This document shows, in pieces, positions 6,201 through 9,887 of a stretch of 9,887 bases of DNA. The notes under the pieces are model-generated. The model was not told where the DNA came from. It did no database searches and saw only the letters and a list, made by a program, of their open reading frames with translations. A program made the translations under genes and the position numbers. The stretch lies in NCBI GenBank assembly GCA_016932035.1, contig JAFGDR010000014.1:1-9887 (forward strand), written 5' to 3'. The stretch is from Candidatus Cloacimonadota bacterium. GTDB taxonomy: Bacteria; Cloacimonadota; Cloacimonadia; JGIOTU-2. The stretch's first letter is position 1. Each line of letters opens with the position of its first letter.

Positions 6201-9200
6201 ATGAAAAAAACCTATAAACCGATAGATGGTAACACTGCTGCCACTCATGTTGCCTATGCATTCTCCGAGGTCGCAGCGATCTATCCGATCACTCCGTCAT
6301 CCCCAATGGGAGAAATGGCAGATGCCTGGTCTGCTGAAGGAAGAAAGAATATTTTTGGTCAAACACTTGATGTGATCGAAATGCAGTCCGAAGGTGGGGC
6401 GTCTGGTGCAGTACACGGTTCGCTCTCTGCTGGTGCATTGACGACAACGTTTACCGCATCACAGGGATTGATGCTCATGCTTCCCAATATGCATAAGATT
6501 GCTGGCGAGATGCTTCCAACAGTGTTTCATGTGTCAGCCCGTTCTCTTGCTTGCCAGTCTCTTTCAATCTTTGGAGATCATTCAGATGTGATGGCTGCCC
6601 GAAATACCGGATTTGCACTTATGGCATGCGGTTCTATCCAGGAAACGATGGACCTTGCTGTGGTTTCACATCTTTCAACCCTGAAATCCAAAGTACCCTT
6701 TGTAAATTTCTTTGATGGTTTTAGAACCTCTCACGAGATCCAGAAGGTCGAGATCCTTCCATACGATGAACTCGCTAAAATGGTCGATATGAAATATGTG
6801 AAGAATTTTCGCGAGCGTGCAATGAATCCTGAACATCCTATGCTCAAAGTTGGCGCTCAAAATCCCGATGTCTATTTCCAGGGAAGAGAGACCGTTAACA
6901 AATATTATGATGTTACTCCGGCTATTGTAGAAGAATACATGGAAGCGTTTGAAAAAAGATTTGGACGCTCATATCACCTATTTGATTACGTTGGTGCTCC
7001 AGATGCAGACAGAGTTATCATTGCTATGGGTTCAGCTACAGATACACTCGAAGAAACAGTGAATTACCTTAATGATAAATGTGGAGAAAAAGTCGGCGCG
7101 ATCAAAGTACGTTTGTATCGACCCTTCTCAATCGAACGTCTCAAGAAAGCTATTCCGAATACAGTAAAAAAGATCGCTGTACTCGACCGCACAAAAGAGC
7201 CAGGCTCTATCGGCGAACCTCTGTATCTTGATGTCACGGTTGCACTCAAAGATACCGATATCAAGATCATCGGCGGACGTTACGGTCTTTCCTCAAAAGA
7301 ATTCACTCCAACAATGGTCAAAGCTGTTTATGATCATCTCAATGATAAATGCACACATGGATTTACAGTCGGCATAGTCGACGATGTGACGCATTTATCT
7401 CTCAAAGCAAAAGAAGAGATCGATGCTGAACCAAAAGGCGTGATACGCTGTAAATTCTGGGGTTATGGGTCGGATGGAACTGTTGGTGCGAATAAGAATT
7501 CCATCAAAATCATTGGTGATAATACAGACATGTTCGTACAGGGTTACTTTGAATATGATTCCAAAAAATCCGGCGGCGTGACCATTTCGCACCTTCGATT
7601 TGGTGATCAAAAGATCCAGTCACAATACTTGCTGAACAATGTTGATTTTGTAGCACTTCATAAATCCTCATATATTGGTCGTTATGATATCCTTAAAGGT
7701 GTACGGGAAGGTGGAACATTCCTGCTCAATTCAACATGGAAACCTGAAGAAGTATTTGAGAATCTCACTGAGAAAATGCAGAAAACGATCATGGAAAAGA
7801 AGATCAAGGTCTATACCATCGATGCGCTGAGTATTGCACAGGAGATCGGTCTGGGCAGCAGGATCAACACGGTCATGCAGGCAGCATTCTTCAAAATATC
7901 CGGTGTTCTTCCAGAACAAGAAGCACTTAAACTCATCAAGAATGCGATCAAGAAGACCTTTATTAAAAAAGGTGAAGATATTGTGAAGATGAACTGGGCT
8001 GCGGTTGACAAAGCATCAGATGCACTCAAGCAGGTAAAGATACCACAGAAGATCACAAAATCTGCCCCGGAAATACAACTTATACCGGATGATGCAAACA
8101 AATTTGAATGTGACGTCATCAAGCCGATCATGCATGTTCGCGGAAACGATATCACGGTATCAGAGATGCCCTATGACGGACAGATCCCGACTGCAACGAC
8201 TAAGCTGGAAAAACGAGGTGTTGCACCGTCAGTTCCAGAATGGTATCCTGACCTCTGTATCCAGTGTAATCAGTGTTCTTTGGTGTGTCCACATGCTGCC
8301 ATTCGGGCAAAGCAGATTGCTCCTGCAGACCTTAAGGATGCCCCTGAAGGTTTTGTGACCGTAAAATCCAAGACCAAGAATGACCGTGATCTTCAATTCA
8401 GAATTCAGGTGTATGTCGAGGACTGTGTCGGGTGCGGAAACTGTGTTCAGACCTGCCCTGTTAAAGACAAAGCGATCAGAATGGTTCCGATCGAAGAGGC
8501 ACGCAAAAAAGGTGAATCCGGCAGAGTTGATTTCTTTAATGATCTTCCTGATGACGTTCTGGATGGTACGAAGCGAGAAACAGTCAAAGGCAGTCAGTTC
8601 CTCATGCCGTATTTTGAATTCAGCGGTGCGTGTGCAGGCTGCGGAGAAACTCCGTATGTCAAACTTGCCTCGCAACTTTTCGGCGACAGGATGATCATTG
8701 CAAATGCAACCGGCTGCTCCTCAATCTATGGTGGAACTTTTCCGACCGTACCGTATTGTAAAAACAAAGAAGGGCAGGGACCCACGTGGGCAAATTCCCT
8801 TTTTGAAGATAATGCTGAATATGGATTCGGTATGCGTCTTGCGGTCAATGCCAACAGGAAACAACTGAAAGCAAATATCGAAAAATTACTTGAATCGGAT
8901 ATTGAAATTTCTCCTGAACTTGGCGAATTACTGATAAAGAACCAGGAACTCTGGAATGTTGTATCTGACGAGTCTAAGGATGTTGCAAAGAAAATACGCG
9001 CGTTACTTCCTGGTGTTTTGGAAGAAGCTCGGAAAGAATTGAAGCCGATCCTTGAGAAGGTCATCGAACTGCAGGATTATCTTGTTGAAAGAAGTGTCTG
9101 GAGTTTTGGCGGTGACGGATGGGCATATGACATCGGCTATGGCGGACTCGACCATGTGCTTGCGTCGAACAAGAATATCAATGTTCTGGTCCTTGATACT

Positions 9201-9731
9201 GAGGTTTACTCAAATACAGGTGGGCAGGCATCGAAAGCAACGCCGACAGGTTCTGTGGCGAAATTTGCTGCTGCCGGCAAGAGAACAAAGAAGAAAGATC
9301 TCGGCAGAATGGCAATGACCTACGGGTATGTCTATGTTGCACAGATAGCAATGGGTGCGAATGCAAGCCAGGCGATCAAAGCATTTACTGAAGCAGAAGC
9401 CTACGATGGACCTTCGCTCATCATTGCATATTCACCATGTATCAATCATGGTATCGATATGACCAAGACACAGCAGGAAGAGAAACTCGCAGTCGATTCT
9501 GGCTACTGGATCCTGTACAGATACAATCCGCTTCTCGCAGAAGAAGGGAAGAATCCTCTTACTCTCGATTCCCGAGAACCTAAGCTCGAGTACGAAACCT
9601 TCCTTGAAAATGAGATTCGTTACCGAACACTTCAACAGCAGTATCCCGAAGTTGCAGAAATGCTCTTCAAGCGTGCTGCAAAAGAAGCAAAAGAGCGGTA
9701 CGATTTCTATAAAGCGATGGCAGAAGCATAA
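6201..9731 (+). CDS. nifJ: Pyruvate:ferredoxin (flavodoxin) oxidoreductase, single-chain
   Basis: This 1176-residue cytoplasmic enzyme oxidises pyruvate with CoA to acetyl-CoA and CO2, passing electrons to ferredoxin or flavodoxin. It is full length and all fused domains are present in order. The pyruvate-binding N-terminal domain has YPITPSS (28-34), T31, E64 and R114, matching the active-site numbering I recall for the D. africanus enzyme. Domain II follows, then the gamma-type domain with FWGYGSDGTVGANKNS near 417-432. The two-cluster ferredoxin domain has C686/C689/C692/C696 and C742/C745/C748/C752. The thiamine diphosphate domain has GDGWAYDIGYGG (from 971), N1005 in EVYSNTGGQ, and proximal-cluster cysteines C811, C814, C839 and C1080. 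No key residue is missing. The protein ends without the extra C-terminal domain VII that shields the D. africanus enzyme from oxygen, consistent with an oxygen-sensitive enzyme. The gene is monocistronic: it has its own promoter region and a terminator follows. Confidence 0.97.
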   Translation: MKKTYKPIDGNTAATHVAYAFSEVAAIYPITPSSPMGEMADAWSAEGRKNIFGQTLDVIEMQSEGGASGAVHGSLSAGALTTTFTASQGLMLMLPNMHKIAGEMLPTVFHVSARSLACQSLSIFGDHSDVMAARNTGFALMACGSIQETMDLAVVSHLSTLKSKVPFVNFFDGFRTSHEIQKVEILPYDELAKMVDMKYVKNFRERAMNPEHPMLKVGAQNPDVYFQGRETVNKYYDVTPAIVEEYMEAFEKRFGRSYHLFDYVGAPDADRVIIAMGSATDTLEETVNYLNDKCGEKVGAIKVRLYRPFSIERLKKAIPNTVKKIAVLDRTKEPGSIGEPLYLDVTVALKDTDIKIIGGRYGLSSKEFTPTMVKAVYDHLNDKCTHGFTVGIVDDVTHLSLKAKEEIDAEPKGVIRCKFWGYGSDGTVGANKNSIKIIGDNTDMFVQGYFEYDSKKSGGVTISHLRFGDQKIQSQYLLNNVDFVALHKSSYIGRYDILKGVREGGTFLLNSTWKPEEVFENLTEKMQKTIMEKKIKVYTIDALSIAQEIGLGSRINTVMQAAFFKISGVLPEQEALKLIKNAIKKTFIKKGEDIVKMNWAAVDKASDALKQVKIPQKITKSAPEIQLIPDDANKFECDVIKPIMHVRGNDITVSEMPYDGQIPTATTKLEKRGVAPSVPEWYPDLCIQCNQCSLVCPHAAIRAKQIAPADLKDAPEGFVTVKSKTKNDRDLQFRIQVYVEDCVGCGNCVQTCPVKDKAIRMVPIEEARKKGESGRVDFFNDLPDDVLDGTKRETVKGSQFLMPYFEFSGACAGCGETPYVKLASQLFGDRMIIANATGCSSIYGGTFPTVPYCKNKEGQGPTWANSLFEDNAEYGFGMRLAVNANRKQLKANIEKLLESDIEISPELGELLIKNQELWNVVSDESKDVAKKIRALLPGVLEEARKELKPILEKVIELQDYLVERSVWSFGGDGWAYDIGYGGLDHVLASNKNINVLVLDTEVYSNTGGQASKATPTGSVAKFAAAGKRTKKKDLGRMAMTYGYVYVAQIAMGANASQAIKAFTEAEAYDGPSLIIAYSPCINHGIDMTKTQQEEKLAVDSGYWILYRYNPLLAEEGKNPLTLDSREPKLEYETFLENEIRYRTLQQQYPEVAEMLFKRAAKEAKERYDFYKAMAEA

Positions 9732-9752
9732 AATATTGCGTCAATCATATAT

Positions 9753-9782
9753 AAGCCCTGGAAGCAATTCTGGGGCTTTTTT
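9753..9782 (+). terminator. Rho-independent terminator of the PFOR gene
   Basis: AAGCCC (9753-9758) pairs with GGGCTT (9773-9778). The stem continues through two G-T wobbles and GAA/TTC to a GCAA loop (9764-9767), 11 pairs in all. Six T (9777-9782) close it. It begins 21 bases after the PFOR stop codon. Confidence 0.9.
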
Positions 9783-9784
9783 AT

Positions 9785-9820
9785 TGATTATATAAATATT
9801 GGTGATTATATAAAAATCGG
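9785..9820. repeat. Tandem 18-bp direct repeat, two copies
   Basis: TGATTATATAAATATTGG (9785-9802) is followed directly by TGATTATATAAAAATCGG (9803-9820). The two units agree at 16 of 18 positions. The pair sits right after the PFOR terminator in AT-rich DNA. It may be a protein-binding site for a gene beyond the window or a simple slippage duplication. No gene was found in 9732-9887. Confidence 0.6.
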
Positions 9821-9887
9821 ACCAAAGTGAATATTGATCAAAAAATGGAACAGATTATCTTTTCTATAATTATATCTAAACTCCATT

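Noticed and set aside
8229-8675. Minus-strand open frame of 148 codons opposite the ferredoxin domain of PFOR
   Set aside because: The sense frame carries all iron-sulfur cysteine motifs. The antisense frame is a by-product of that composition.
9604-9795. Plus-strand open frame overlapping the PFOR end and running past its terminator
   Set aside because: It is out of frame inside PFOR, spans the terminator hairpin, and has no start context.
1-9887. CRISPR array, insertion sequence, prophage or toxin-antitoxin pair
   Set aside because: I saw no repeat-spacer pattern, transposase, inverted terminal repeats or small paired genes; almost all of the window is occupied by six full-size genes.

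Overview
The window reads as chromosomal DNA of an anaerobic bacterium with an outer membrane. Pyruvate:ferredoxin oxidoreductase indicates anaerobic or fermentative metabolism. A large beta-barrel ending in Phe and an EnvC-like murein hydrolase activator indicate a diderm envelope. Base composition is moderately AT-rich, ribosome binding sites are strong GGAGG types, and factor-independent terminators are present. The exported-protein style (Ig-like secreted protein, FecR-domain protein, unassigned barrel) recalls FCB-group lineages such as Candidatus Cloacimonadota. That placement is an impression only; nothing here proves a taxon.

Layout. (1) 41-4221, plus strand: three exported proteins in a tight operon with gaps of 14 and 9 bp. 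They are a secreted beta-rich protein with an Ig/FN3-like segment, a periplasmic FecR-domain protein, and a 795-residue outer-membrane barrel with a periplasmic N-terminal region. A strong terminator at 4239-4265 closes the operon. (2) 4264-6063, minus strand: an EnvC-like degenerate LytM protein followed by a TsaC/YrdC-type threonylcarbamoyl-AMP synthase. The latter appears to have its own promoter inside the end of envC. (3) 6064-6200: a divergent promoter region. (4) 6201-9731, plus strand: a complete single-chain pyruvate:ferredoxin oxidoreductase with all catalytic and cluster ligands, closed by a terminator at 9753-9782. (5) 9732-9887: AT-rich intergenic DNA with an 18-bp tandem duplication and no gene.

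The PFOR, TsaC and EnvC-like genes are housekeeping functions (acetyl-CoA and reduced ferredoxin supply; tRNA t6A37 synthesis; septal peptidoglycan splitting). The least explained part is the three-gene export operon, which probably builds one envelope or surface assembly of unknown purpose. I found no CRISPR array, insertion sequence, phage gene, tRNA or rRNA. I saw no convincing evidence of a radically new system.
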